Positions 26,324-34,289 of a DNA stretch of 64,000 bases are shown one piece after another (within the stretch, counting starts at the first letter, position 1; each line of letters opens with the position of its first letter). The notes beneath the pieces are model-generated. The model ran no database searches and was not told the DNA's origin. It was given only the letters and a program-made list of their open reading frames with translations. A program made the translations under genes and the position numbers. Origin of the DNA: Paenibacillus sp. FSL M7-0420 (GTDB lineage Bacteria > Bacillota > Bacilli > Paenibacillales > Paenibacillaceae); assembly GCF_038002345.1 (NCBI RefSeq), contig NZ_JBBOCJ010000001.1, positions 5,456,001 through 5,520,000 on the forward strand, in the 5' to 3' direction.

Positions 26324-27579
26324 TTATAGTGCCCTCCAATCTGCTGCGCCCGTTCCAGGGCGACCCCAGATTCCAGCAATGAAGACGCGCGGATCAGCGC
26401 CCCGCTTCCGTACCGGTTCTTGATCTGATCGATAGCCCGTTCTCTGTTACTGCTGCGCATCCGGTCGTCGAACAAGGTCAGCTGCATCACGCTGTCATCC
26501 GTGAGCTGGGATATAGAGATAGTCAACCGGCTTATCGGCAGACCGCTCCAATGATCCACGAATAGTCGGTAGGCTGCCGCTGCCACCTCATGGGTTAACG
26601 ACGAAGGCTCCGGCAGTGTCGTCCGCCGGCTGTAGCCATTCGAGGTGTTGCCGTCTGTCTCTACTACCGCAACAGACACCACCGATCCCATGTACTGGTA
26701 CTTCCGAGCCCGCTGGCAGACCTCAATCACCAGCTCCAGCAGCACCACCTCAATCTCCGGCAGCCGGGTATAGAGATTCCAGCGCAGCGCCTTCCCGTGG
26801 CCGACAGACTTCATCTCATGGCGTATTCCGGTAACGACCGGGCTGGGATCGATACCGCGGGCGGTCTGCCAATAATATTCCGCCTGGATATCGCTCTGCT
26901 TGCCCATGGTCCTGCGCATCCGCTGCTTGAACTCCCCCAGCTCCATCCGGGCAATATCTCCAATTGTTGTAATCCCCATACGGTAAAAGTTCCGGGTCAT
27001 CCGCCCGGCCACCATAAACATCTCGTGTACCGGACGCGGCCACAGCTCTGTGTCCAGATTATCGTAATCCAGCTGGAACGTGCCGCCCGGCTGCTTTTTG
27101 GCGAAGTTGTTAGCCATTTTGGCGAGGATTTTGGACGGGCCGATGCCCACCCGGGTCCACACCCCCGTGGATAACAGGACATGCTGCTGGATGGAGTGAA
27201 TCAGCTCCGGCAGATCCCCTCCGAACGCGCGCAAGGAGCCAGTCACATCCAGGAACTGCTCATCGATACTGAAGGCCTCCACCAGATCGGTATATACTTG
27301 GTAGATCTCGGAAATGAGGAGGGAGACCGTAATGTAGGTCCCCATCCGCGGCCGGATGACTACGAGCTCCGGGCATTTCGTCAGGGCTTCCCCCACGCGC
27401 GAGGCAGTGGTCACCCCGCGGGATTTGGCAAGAGGGCAAGCGGCCAGCACAATCCCGTTCATCCGCGTGGGATCGCCGACCGCCACAGGCTGATCCGCGT
27501 ATTCGGGATGGGCCGCCTTCTCGACGCTGGCATAGAAGGACTGGCAGTCGGAGAGCAGAATAATCCGCTCTCTAGGCAT
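26320..27579 (-). CDS. Y-family DNA polymerase, UvrX/YqjW-like translesion polymerase
   Basis: A 419-residue DinB/UmuC-family polymerase. I take ATG 27579 (MPRERIILLSDCQSF) as start, with GGGGGCAACGGT in front; the 18 extra codons upstream overlap yolD in another frame. Catalytic acidic residues are in LLSDCQSFYASVE and in SIDEQFLDVT (palm), with helix-hairpin-helix and little-finger regions behind. RPRMGTYITVS and RVGIGPSKILAKMANN are typical of the gram-positive UvrX/UmuC branch. It copies past DNA lesions with low fidelity. It overlaps yolD by 8 bp and is under the same LexA-type promoter. Confidence 0.92.
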   Translation of the reverse strand: MPRERIILLSDCQSFYASVEKAAHPEYADQPVAVGDPTRMNGIVLAACPLAKSRGVTTASRVGEALTKCPELVVIRPRMGTYITVSLLISEIYQVYTDLVEAFSIDEQFLDVTGSLRAFGGDLPELIHSIQQHVLLSTGVWTRVGIGPSKILAKMANNFAKKQPGGTFQLDYDNLDTELWPRPVHEMFMVAGRMTRNFYRMGITTIGDIARMELGEFKQRMRRTMGKQSDIQAEYYWQTARGIDPSPVVTGIRHEMKSVGHGKALRWNLYTRLPEIEVVLLELVIEVCQRARKYQYMGSVVSVAVVETDGNTSNGYSRRTTLPEPSSLTHEVAAAAYRLFVDHWSGLPISRLTISISQLTDDSVMQLTLFDDRMRSSNRERAIDQIKNRYGSGALIRASSLLESGVALERAQQIGGHYK

Positions 27580-27769
27580 ACCGTTGCCCCCGTAACGGGC
27601 GCCAGGACAGAATATTGGCGGCCAGGAACACACGGGGCTGGCCGGTGCTCAGACAGGTGGCCCGAATCCGGCCGTCCCGAATCCCCCTCACCTCAATTTT
27701 CCGCTGCGTAATCCGGCCCGCCTTGTCGAGATATATCATTTCTATAGTTTGGCCGATGCTCATCTTCAT
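27572..27769 (-). CDS. YolD-like protein
   Basis: A 65-residue protein starting at ATG 27769 behind GGAGGCGATCAATC. MKMSIGQTIEMIYLDKAGRI and ITQRKIEVRGI match the C-terminal half of the YolD family, small partners of UmuC/UvrX-type polymerases in Bacillota. This version is shorter than the usual 90-110 residues and seems to be the minimal domain. It is the first gene of a three-gene SOS operon. Confidence 0.8.
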   Translation of the reverse strand: MKMSIGQTIEMIYLDKAGRITQRKIEVRGIRDGRIRATCLSTGQPRVFLAANILSWRPLRGQRYA

Positions 27770-27794
27770 GATTGATCGCCTCCGCGTAAAGTGA

Positions 27795-27838
27795 GAACAT
27801 CTGTTTGTATTATATCCAAACAGATGTTCCCTAATCAA
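27795..27838 (-). promoter_or_regulatory. SOS promoter with two inverted LexA-type boxes flanking the -10
   Basis: Minus strand: -35 TTGATT (27838-27833), 18-bp spacer, -10 TATAAT (27814-27809). A perfect 13-bp inverted repeat, GAACATCTGTTTG (27795-27807 on plus) and CAAACAGATGTTC (27817-27829), brackets the -10 with a 9-bp spacer. Each arm has the GAAC-N4-GTTT form, one mismatch from the Bacillus SOS box GAAC-N4-GTTC. LexA binding to both would cover the whole promoter. Confidence 0.8.
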
Positions 27839-27930
27839 TCATGAGTATATTCCTTGAATCCCATAATTATGTATCTGTGCTGCTGAAGGTGATATAATCA
27901 ACGATTGTACAAGAAAGGGGCTGGGGCAAA

Positions 27931-28311
27931 GTGAGAAAAATCGTCGTTGGCGGACATACCTACTGGTGGAGTTATCAAACTGTGAGAGACGTGTATTACC
28001 GTTCAACGCTGACGCTGATCACAGAGGACAGAAAGAACAAATGGATTGTTAAGTTCACCACTATAGATACCATTACTGCCGGAAGTCCTCTAAATGAAGG
28101 ATTACGGGTCATCAAAGAGGGGCAAAACTACGCAATCAACCTAAACCAGCCCAAGTATGTCGCCGAAGTGTTGCAGTATGTACTGGATATGGGGCTGGAT
28201 ACATCCGCCAAGAACGTGCATGAGTTAAACGGCAATGATCTGCTGGCCGGCATGGGGTACCGGGACACTACGGGGATGTTGATACCCGCAGCAGTTATTC
28301 GGATGCTGTAG
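27931..28311 (+). CDS. Conserved-looking hypothetical protein
   Basis: A 126-residue protein beginning with GTG; AAAGGGGCTGGGGC lies upstream. The sequence VGGHTYWWSYQTV...LTLITEDRKNKWIVKFTT looks like a beta-rich N-terminal half with an acidic/helical C-terminal half (VLDMGLDTSAKNVHELNGNDLL). No signal peptide or known motif. Codon use looks normal. Function unknown. Confidence 0.6.
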   Translation: MRKIVVGGHTYWWSYQTVRDVYYRSTLTLITEDRKNKWIVKFTTIDTITAGSPLNEGLRVIKEGQNYAINLNQPKYVAEVLQYVLDMGLDTSAKNVHELNGNDLLAGMGYRDTTGMLIPAAVIRML

Positions 28312-28329
28312 GCGCTGGGACGATAGTAA

Positions 28330-28510
28330 CTGCATTTTGTACAATGGAATACTGTAAAAAGGCTTCGAAATAGAATCTGTTGTATTCGGTACAATTGAAT
28401 ATTGAAAAAAGGTCCTTTTTCACCCAAAACACAGCATCCCATTGTATGAAATACAATAGAATCTTATTTTACGGTCAGCTATGCGTTTTCTATTGCAGGA
28501 AATACAATCA
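28330..28510. repeat. Tandem hairpin repeat with about 51-bp spacing (array R2)
   Basis: ACAAT cores at 28341, 28391, 28453 and 28504 (spacings 50, 62, 51) each end a small inverted repeat, for example TTGTA-ttcgg-TACAA and ATTGTAT-gaa-ATACAAT, and the first three are followed by (A/G)GAAT or TGAAT. AT-rich and without a supported gene, it occupies the gap between the 126-residue hypothetical gene and the stalk-domain gene. Confidence 0.55.
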
Positions 28511-28603
28511 GCTACTTGAATGTCTGGTACTGATACTAAAAAAGGATATACATTTCATGTCAAAGCTCTGGAAGAGTGCACTGTAAAGTTCAGTATCTGC
28601 ACA

Positions 28604-28636
28604 AGAAAGAGCCCCGCTTAATTTCAGCAGGGCTCG
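28604..28636 (-). terminator. Terminator after stalk-domain protein gene
   Basis: Minus strand GAGCCCTGCT...AGCGGGGCTC hairpin followed by TTTCTTG. Confidence 0.75.
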
Positions 28637-28649
28637 GTAAGAAATACTA

Positions 28650-29375
28650 TTAGTTTGTTTTAAACCAGACTCCGCCTGTTCCATCATAATTTCGGGAGAA
28701 TGCAATCAGCGGGGAGACATCACTTGTCTTCACCTTATAGCCAACCCAACCCTCATGAGAAGATCCGGCATAGACTTTTGTACTTATAGATGGATCTGGC
28801 GCTAGAATAATCTGGGCACCATATTCAGTGCCTGATGTTGATATGAGCTTATAATCAAACTGGTTTAAGTCCGCAGTAGCTCCAACCTTATCTACTTTGG
28901 ATATACTTACTTTAATTTTAGCAAATAAGTATTCGTAGCCCGCTTCCGGTTCGCTTGCAAAAGCATCATACTGTTCTTTTGCAGCTTCCCAAGCTGCCGC
29001 ACCTCTAAGAACCTGTGTAACAGCAACTGTTCCGGAATAGCCGCCTGTTTTATAATTGAAATTAACGGATTTCCCAATCTCGGTAGGTGTAGTACGACTA
29101 GAAGCTGTGACACTGTTAGTGGCTAGAGCAGCGGGGCTGCCTAACGTAACTTTTTTATTCTTTATGGTCACGGTGGTTCCAGTTGCCTTTGCTAATTCCT
29201 GTACCGGCGCATATATGGAGCCATTAATGACAGCACCCTCAGCAATTTTGACTCCACTCTTTTCAATAGTTACCACGCTCTGAACCTTCTGTCCCAGTAG
29301 TCCTGATGCTGCAAGTACAGTTACGCTACTAAATAGCATGGCCCCTGAAACAAACCCTATTACAAATTTCTTCAT
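28650..29375 (-). CDS. Secreted stalk-domain (copper-amine-oxidase N-terminal-like) protein
   Basis: A 241-residue exported protein; start at ATG 29375 (MKKFVIGFVSGAMLF) behind GGAGGATAAG. Signal peptide about 1-25. Residues about 28-80 (VTIEKSGVKIAEGAVINGSIYAPVQELAKATGTTVTI) form the stalk domain that Paenibacillus uses widely on surface proteins. The C-terminal part (about 100-240) is beta-rich and resembles the DUF4352/telokin-like fold, with YEYLFAKIKVSISKV and WVGYKVKTSDVSPLIAF. No enzymatic motif; a cell-surface role is likely but unspecified. Confidence 0.75.
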   Translation of the reverse strand: MKKFVIGFVSGAMLFSSVTVLAASGLLGQKVQSVVTIEKSGVKIAEGAVINGSIYAPVQELAKATGTTVTIKNKKVTLGSPAALATNSVTASSRTTPTEIGKSVNFNYKTGGYSGTVAVTQVLRGAAAWEAAKEQYDAFASEPEAGYEYLFAKIKVSISKVDKVGATADLNQFDYKLISTSGTEYGAQIILAPDPSISTKVYAGSSHEGWVGYKVKTSDVSPLIAFSRNYDGTGGVWFKTN

Positions 29376-29552
29376 CTTATCCTCCAATGGTAGTTTTATC
29401 CTATCCTACCATTGAACTATATGGTCAGTAAATAATCTAAATCACTCGCCATAATGGAAATGCTGTTTATTCATATATTGGTCATGTGATGAACGCTTTA
29501 TCCGCGCAACCACGGTTAAACTAATGTCTTAATCCTTCAAAGGAGAAGGTCC

Positions 29553-29903
29553 ATGCTGCTAAAAACCAGTACTATCTCTAAAAAGGCACTTATTTTTATT
29601 TTCTTGTTATTAGTCACTGCCTGCAGTAAGGATGACACCCTTTTTAAGGGAACTGTACACACAGTAGATGCAGACAATAACAGGATTCTAGTCATTGCTC
29701 AATTAAAGGAAGAAGACTTGGATAAGAATTACAAGGAAGTTCTGGGAACTAATACGTACTCTCAAGCCATTTGGGTAAATGAAGTTTCGCCTTCTAAATA
29801 TAAAAAGGGTGAAGAGATTGAAGTGTTCTATACAACAAGTGATGATTCATTTCCGGCACAAGTTACAGCCAACAAAATTGTAAAATCAAAAATTGAGCAA
29901 TGA
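29553..29903 (+). CDS. Small lipoprotein, DUF3221-like
   Basis: A 116-residue lipoprotein: MLLKTSTISKKALIFIFLLLVTACSKDD has a type II signal with lipobox VTAC. The mature part (FKGTVHTVDADNNRILVIAQ, AIWVNEV, YKKGEEIEVFY) forms a small OB/beta-barrel-like domain found in Bacillota lipoproteins of unknown function. AAGGAGAAGGTCC precedes the ATG. Lower GC than its neighbours. Confidence 0.75.
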   Translation: MLLKTSTISKKALIFIFLLLVTACSKDDTLFKGTVHTVDADNNRILVIAQLKEEDLDKNYKEVLGTNTYSQAIWVNEVSPSKYKKGEEIEVFYTTSDDSFPAQVTANKIVKSKIEQ

Positions 29904-29986
29904 AACCTGCAAGCAAGGGTCCAAAACTGCTATATTCGAGCCTTTGGCCATGCCGACAGAAGGTCTGAATCTACTCCAGCATAAAG

Positions 29987-30040
29987 AGCTATCCCAAGCA
30001 GCCGTTTCATGGCTTCTGGGACAGCTCCGTTCTGTTTTTT
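29987..30040. terminator. Bidirectional terminator
   Basis: AGCTATCCCA-AGCAGCC and GGCTTCTGGGACAGCT form a long stem; TGTTTTTTG follows on the plus strand. It separates the lipoprotein gene from the convergent gene at 30047. Confidence 0.75.
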
Positions 30041-30046
30041 GCTTTT

Positions 30047-30454
30047 TTACCCAGTCGAAACGCCGGAGAAGGTCACGGGTCCGGTAACACTGGCAGTATT
30101 GAGCAGAACATTGGTGCTGTTATTGGCCACACCCAAAGAATAGGCATGATAACCTGCCGGAACATTTAAATCCAGATAAGAAATGGTAATTGGCTGTATT
30201 GCGAGTATAGAAAGCCCGCTTGCTCCTACATTAAAAATCGGCTGGTTATCCCGGTATATAGTGAACACTACATTCGGAATGCCAAGCGTAGTCTGAAACC
30301 CAATGGTTGCACCAAGCAGAACATCACCGTTTGCTACAGTAGCTAATCCAAACTCAGCCAATATTAAATTTTGCGCCGGCGTAAGAATTGGAATGGACAG
30401 GGTCTGCGTGCCGGTAGAGGCTGTGCTCCGTCCTACATCGATTATTTGTGCCAC
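30047..30454 (-). CDS. Beta-rich protein resembling exosporium/spore-surface proteins
   Basis: A 135-residue protein starting with GTG behind GGGAGGTGGCCTGATC. It has no signal peptide and is rich in Ser, Thr, Ala, Asn and hydrophobics: TGTQTLSIPILTPAQNLILAEFGLATV, then PNVVFTIYRDNQPIFNV and SVTGPVTFSG. The alternation suggests a jelly-roll of the BclA C-terminal or exosporium type. I infer a spore-surface role from composition only. A monocistronic gene. Confidence 0.6.
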   Translation of the reverse strand: MAQIIDVGRSTASTGTQTLSIPILTPAQNLILAEFGLATVANGDVLLGATIGFQTTLGIPNVVFTIYRDNQPIFNVGASGLSILAIQPITISYLDLNVPAGYHAYSLGVANNSTNVLLNTASVTGPVTFSGVSTG

Positions 30455-30686
30455 GATCAGGCCACCTCCCTTCCTGTAATCTATGAATATAGTATGTTAG
30501 GAGGACCCTTCCAGATTGGATGGATTCCAAGTACGATTAACACATTAATGTGTGTGGATAGAGGAAGCTCGGTTACTGAGGGGCTGGACTGCAACTGTCC
30601 GCCTTGCTTGGGCTAACGAAGATAGCTTATACTTCCTTTGTCCTCTGCAAGGGACATAAACTAGCGGTAAAGAGAGGTTAACCATC

Positions 30687-31688
30687 ATGCTTCAAGGCAA
30701 AACGAGGACGGCCGTTTGGACCGGTTTGGTTCTGTACACGGGTCTCACTCTGTTTTTCTTATTTGTCGGCTTCAACCGCTCATCGGCTCTACCGGAGACG
30801 GGTTTGCGGTATCACCTGTCTTTTGACGGGATTCCGTTGATATTTCCGGGCTATGGTTATTCGGAGCTTTGGGTCTTCAGCCTGGGTAACTATCTGGCCT
30901 TCGTACCGTTCGGACTATTCATTCCGCTACTGGTCCGCTCCCGGTTCCTGCCGTTCCTCTTGGTCTTCATAGCAGCCATCACCGGGGTAGAGCTGATTCA
31001 GATGGTGACCCATTTGGGTGCGTTCGACATTAACGACATCGTCGTTAATACGCTCGGTGCAGCTGTCGGCTACGGCGCCCAGCGGCTGATCCGCCGCGAC
31101 CGGTGGGCGCCAATAGGTATGCTCAAGCTCCTGTCCTCAGGCGCGGTCTTGACACTACTCGTCTACTCCGCCGTGAGCGGTATCAATTATTATCTGGAGC
31201 ATGGCCGCGGGGAGATCAGGGCGCTGGATCAGCTCCCTGTTGAACGTGGTAAAATACAGTGGGAACAAAGGCTCAACAGCTTCACTATGGCCCAAGAACA
31301 GATCGAACCAGCTATCAATCTGTACAGCCCTGATCATCCGGGACTCCACGAGTTCTCACTGCGCCTGGATGGACAGTATAAGGAGTTAACCGGGAATTTC
31401 GGCGTCCCTGACGATGCTGTCCCTGCTAAGGGCAGCGGCACCGGCAGCGTCATCATCAGCGCCGACGGAGAAGAGATTTATTCCCTGGATGTGAATATCG
31501 CACCGGGAGAGAATCAGCCGCTGTCTTTTCAGGTTAGAGTTGAAGGCAGACAAGAGCTGATCATCACAATCAATACCGAGGCTGCCGACCCCCGAACCCA
31601 TGCGGTGTTGTGGGACCTTACGCTTACAGAAGCCAATGCCGGGCAAAAGCTGGCAGCGAGGCTTCACCGGTTGCTCGGCGGGGGATAA
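30687..31688 (+). CDS. VanZ-like membrane protein with C-terminal beta-sandwich domain
   Basis: A 333-residue protein. Residues about 10-165 form a VanZ-like membrane domain with about five hydrophobic segments and the typical pattern LGNYLAFVPFGLFIPLL...GVELIQMVTHLGAFDINDIVVNTLGAAVGY. The extracytoplasmic part (about 215-325) reads as a beta-sandwich similar to NPCBM domains (HEFSLRLDGQYKELTGNFGVPDDA...GSVIISADGEEIYS). VanZ is linked to teicoplanin tolerance, but most VanZ-like proteins have no proven function. AGAGAGG precedes the ATG. Confidence 0.8.
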   Translation: MLQGKTRTAVWTGLVLYTGLTLFFLFVGFNRSSALPETGLRYHLSFDGIPLIFPGYGYSELWVFSLGNYLAFVPFGLFIPLLVRSRFLPFLLVFIAAITGVELIQMVTHLGAFDINDIVVNTLGAAVGYGAQRLIRRDRWAPIGMLKLLSSGAVLTLLVYSAVSGINYYLEHGRGEIRALDQLPVERGKIQWEQRLNSFTMAQEQIEPAINLYSPDHPGLHEFSLRLDGQYKELTGNFGVPDDAVPAKGSGTGSVIISADGEEIYSLDVNIAPGENQPLSFQVRVEGRQELIITINTEAADPRTHAVLWDLTLTEANAGQKLAARLHRLLGGG

Positions 31689-31732
31689 AATAAACTGCCC
31701 CTGGCAGAAGCCCGGCGCTTTTGCAGATCAAA

Positions 31733-32617
31733 TCATTGCACTCCAAATAGCTCCTGCAGATACTGATCCAGAATACGAAGAGGCTCTTGCAAGGCCTGAT
31801 TGGGAAACTTATGCGTGACCTTATAGCATATTCTTGGGGGCACGGATTCCGATAGCTTCTGAAGCACAAACTCCCCCATCCCCGCCATATGTGCGCCAAT
31901 CGAAGCGGGAACGATCGTCCATTGTCTGGAATCCGTCAAAAAAGTCGTAATCAGTCCCGCTGTGTCCAAATGAACACGGGACGGGCAAAGGGGGTCCCAC
32001 CACTGGTCATGCCGGAATTGAAACTCCCTGTTCCAATTGATGAAGACCTCATGCTGCGCCTCCAATTCTTCCATGTCCACCGGATCTCCAGCCTGCCGCC
32101 CCGGGGCGGCCACACGCAGCACCACCATTTCTTCCGCAAAAAACGGGGTAACCGTGACACTCGGCGACACGATCTCCCGCACCACAAACGCCACATCCAG
32201 CTCGCGCCGCTCAATACTGTCAAAAGCCTCCTGCGTATGCTGCGTACGAATCTGCAGCCGGATGGGCGGGGTATGCTGACTAAGCTTGCGGTAGACGGGA
32301 GGCAGCACAAAGTGACTGATACTCTCAGCCGCGCTGATGGCCAGACTTAACTGCGAGCCGCTGGCCTGTAAGATTTGGGTCTCCCTCCACAGAGCATCCC
32401 ATCGTTCCGCAATACTAAAAAAGTCCTCCCCTTTCGGGGTTAGACTGATTTTGGGCGCCCCCTTTCTCCGCTCCACCAAAAGGCCGCCCATTTCCTTCTC
32501 CAGGGTCTTTAAACGGTAGCTTACCGTAGCCTGTGACAGGTGCAATAATTCAGCTGCTTTACTTATGCTTCCGGTCTGTACGATCGCCAGGAACGCTTCA
32601 ATCCCGGGGAAATACAT
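31733..32617 (-). CDS. LysR-family transcriptional regulator
   Basis: A 294-residue regulator. The open frame extends 112 codons upstream, but ATG 32617 (MYFPGIEAFLAIVQTG) has GAGGAGGGATTGT in front and begins exactly at the LysR helix-turn-helix (SISKAAELLHLSQATVSYRLKTLE). The C-terminal effector domain (about 90-290) follows. It is divergent from the 2-hydroxyacid dehydrogenase gene across about 150 bp of AT-rich DNA, the classical LysR arrangement, so it probably controls that gene. Confidence 0.92.
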   Translation of the reverse strand: MYFPGIEAFLAIVQTGSISKAAELLHLSQATVSYRLKTLEKEMGGLLVERRKGAPKISLTPKGEDFFSIAERWDALWRETQILQASGSQLSLAISAAESISHFVLPPVYRKLSQHTPPIRLQIRTQHTQEAFDSIERRELDVAFVVREIVSPSVTVTPFFAEEMVVLRVAAPGRQAGDPVDMEELEAQHEVFINWNREFQFRHDQWWDPLCPSRVHLDTAGLITTFLTDSRQWTIVPASIGAHMAGMGEFVLQKLSESVPPRICYKVTHKFPNQALQEPLRILDQYLQELFGVQ

Positions 32618-32764
32618 ACAATCCCTCCTCGAAATATAGAAAAAGTTAATATAGTTCACAAAATATTTGCGTTTTACATCATTATTCTTCATGTTTAAAA
32701 TATCATTAACAATGACAAAGGGCCAGCCTATCCGGTTTGCTTCAAAGTGAAAGGTGGTACAGCC

Positions 32765-33712
32765 ATGAAGATTCTTATCGTCGGTCATTTCAGTGAGAGC
32801 GCGCAATCCAAGATTACAGGGCATTTTCCGCAAGATTGGAACGTTGTTATTGTCCCGCCCGGCGAGGAAATGCTGCAGCATATTGCAGATTGCCAGGTCC
32901 TCATCCCTGAACATATTCAAGTGGATCACAGCCTGCTGGCTAAAGCCAAGCAATTAAAGCTGGTCCAGACGGGTGCAGGCTATGATAATGTCGATATCTC
33001 TGCCTGTACACAGCTTGGGATCTGGGTAGCCAACGCCTCAGGGGTCAATGCACAGGCGGTGGCCGAGCACGTAATGGCCCTGATCTTGTCTTACTATAAG
33101 AACATCCCGTTTCTGGATCGCTTCATGAAGAACAGACTGGATGAGAATCAATTGGAGTATACAGGAAGTGAATTAGAGGACAAAACCATTGGGATTATCG
33201 GTCTGGGCGCTATCGGAAAAAAGGTGGCTGCGTTCTGCAGTGCTCTGGGGATGAATGTGCAGGCTTATGCGAGGAATACCGCTGTGTCCTCTGACGGTGT
33301 CGTGAAAATAACGGATTTCGATACGCTGATCAGCACATCGGATATCATCAGTGTGCATGTTTCCTTGAATGAGCAGACCAAACAGCTGATCAACAAGGCG
33401 GTTTTGGCGAAAATGAAGAATAGCGCTCTGTTCATCAACACGGCCCGCGGCGGGATTGTGAACCAGACTGACTTGATTGAGGCGTTACAAAACGGGGAAC
33501 TCTCCGGCGCCTGCCTGGATGTATACGAATCCGAGCCGCTTCCCCTTGACAGTGAGCTGCGCAATTTGGGTAACGTGATCCTCACTCCCCATACCGCAGG
33601 CATGCCGGACGGCCGGAAATTCCACAAGAAAAGATATGATTTTTTCATCGCTAATATAAAACGTGTAGCAAACGGTGAAGTGCCTGAGAGCAAGCTTAAT
33701 CAGCTGCTATAA
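32765..33712 (+). CDS. D-isomer-specific 2-hydroxyacid dehydrogenase
   Basis: A 315-residue NAD(P)-dependent dehydrogenase. ATG 32765 is chosen because AAAGGTGG is 8 nt upstream. The NAD motif is IGIIGLGAIGKKVAAF; the catalytic set is Arg in NTARGGIVNQ, Glu in YESEPLP and His in TPHTAGMPDG. It is shorter than SerA and has no ACT domain, fitting a glyoxylate/hydroxypyruvate reductase or phosphonate-type dehydrogenase; the substrate is open. Divergent LysR gene is the likely regulator. Confidence 0.9.
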   Translation: MKILIVGHFSESAQSKITGHFPQDWNVVIVPPGEEMLQHIADCQVLIPEHIQVDHSLLAKAKQLKLVQTGAGYDNVDISACTQLGIWVANASGVNAQAVAEHVMALILSYYKNIPFLDRFMKNRLDENQLEYTGSELEDKTIGIIGLGAIGKKVAAFCSALGMNVQAYARNTAVSSDGVVKITDFDTLISTSDIISVHVSLNEQTKQLINKAVLAKMKNSALFINTARGGIVNQTDLIEALQNGELSGACLDVYESEPLPLDSELRNLGNVILTPHTAGMPDGRKFHKKRYDFFIANIKRVANGEVPESKLNQLL

Positions 33713-33717
33713 TTCCA

Positions 33718-33763
33718 GACAAAGACCCCTTCTAAGCCGCAGATGGCCCAAGGGGTCTTTGTC
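33718..33763. terminator. Bidirectional terminator between convergent genes
   Basis: GACAAAGACCCCTT and AAGGGGTCTTTGTC form a perfect 14-bp stem between the dehydrogenase stop and the DUF4358 gene. Confidence 0.8.
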
Positions 33764-33778
33764 ATATAGTGTAAGGGA

Positions 33779-34267
33779 TTATTTAAGAGCTTCGTTAAAG
33801 GCATTTTCGATTTGCTCAGCATCCTTGGAGACCGTGAACAAAATATAGCGGCCTTTGATCTTTAATATATGCTTTTCGACGAGGTAAAATTGCTCGGGGC
33901 GGTAGTCTTTCAGCTTGACTTTTTGAGCCTCAATTCTTTCCATGATTTTTTGCTTAACGCTGTCCGCTTGAGACTCTTGCTTCACTCTGATCACGGCCAG
34001 TTCATTCGCTTCCACGTTCGATTCTGCCGTATACAGCACAAAATCCTCAACTTCATCTGCATTAAGCTGATAGAGCTTCTTAAGCCTGTTCTTATCCCCC
34101 TTTTCCATACCTTCCATAGAAGCCGCTTGCTTGATGCGCTCCTCAATGGTATGGACAGGAACGTCTTTGGCGTCTTCCTTCTTACTGGAGCATCCGAGCA
34201 GAATGCCGCATACGATCATGACGGCAGACAGGACAACCAGGTACTTTATTTTCTTTCCAGTCAGCAT
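33779..34267 (-). CDS. DUF4358 lipoprotein
   Basis: A 162-residue lipoprotein (lipobox LLGC in MIVCGILLGCSSKKED). The mature part contains LYQLNADEVEDFVLYTAESNVEANELAVIRVK and FYLVEKHILKIKGRYILFTVSKDA, the DUF4358 pattern. Function unknown; such genes often accompany MBOAT/DHHW surface-modification genes. Last gene of the cluster; 22 bp after DHHW. AGAGGAGGCCAGTAACG precedes the ATG. Confidence 0.82.
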   Translation of the reverse strand: MLTGKKIKYLVVLSAVMIVCGILLGCSSKKEDAKDVPVHTIEERIKQAASMEGMEKGDKNRLKKLYQLNADEVEDFVLYTAESNVEANELAVIRVKQESQADSVKQKIMERIEAQKVKLKDYRPEQFYLVEKHILKIKGRYILFTVSKDAEQIENAFNEALK

Positions 34268-34289
34268 CGTTACTGGCCTCCTCTTTGCA

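Noticed and set aside
30371..30616. Plus-strand frame ending in a Cys-rich tail (CNCPPCLG)
   Set aside because: The possible 40-codon ORF from about 30494 has no ribosome site, and the longer frame is antisense to the beta-rich gene. The Cys tail is curious but unsupported.
32618..32953. 112-codon N-terminal extension of the LysR gene
   Set aside because: It overlaps the divergent dehydrogenase start region, lacks family similarity, and the ATG at 32617 has an ideal ribosome site.
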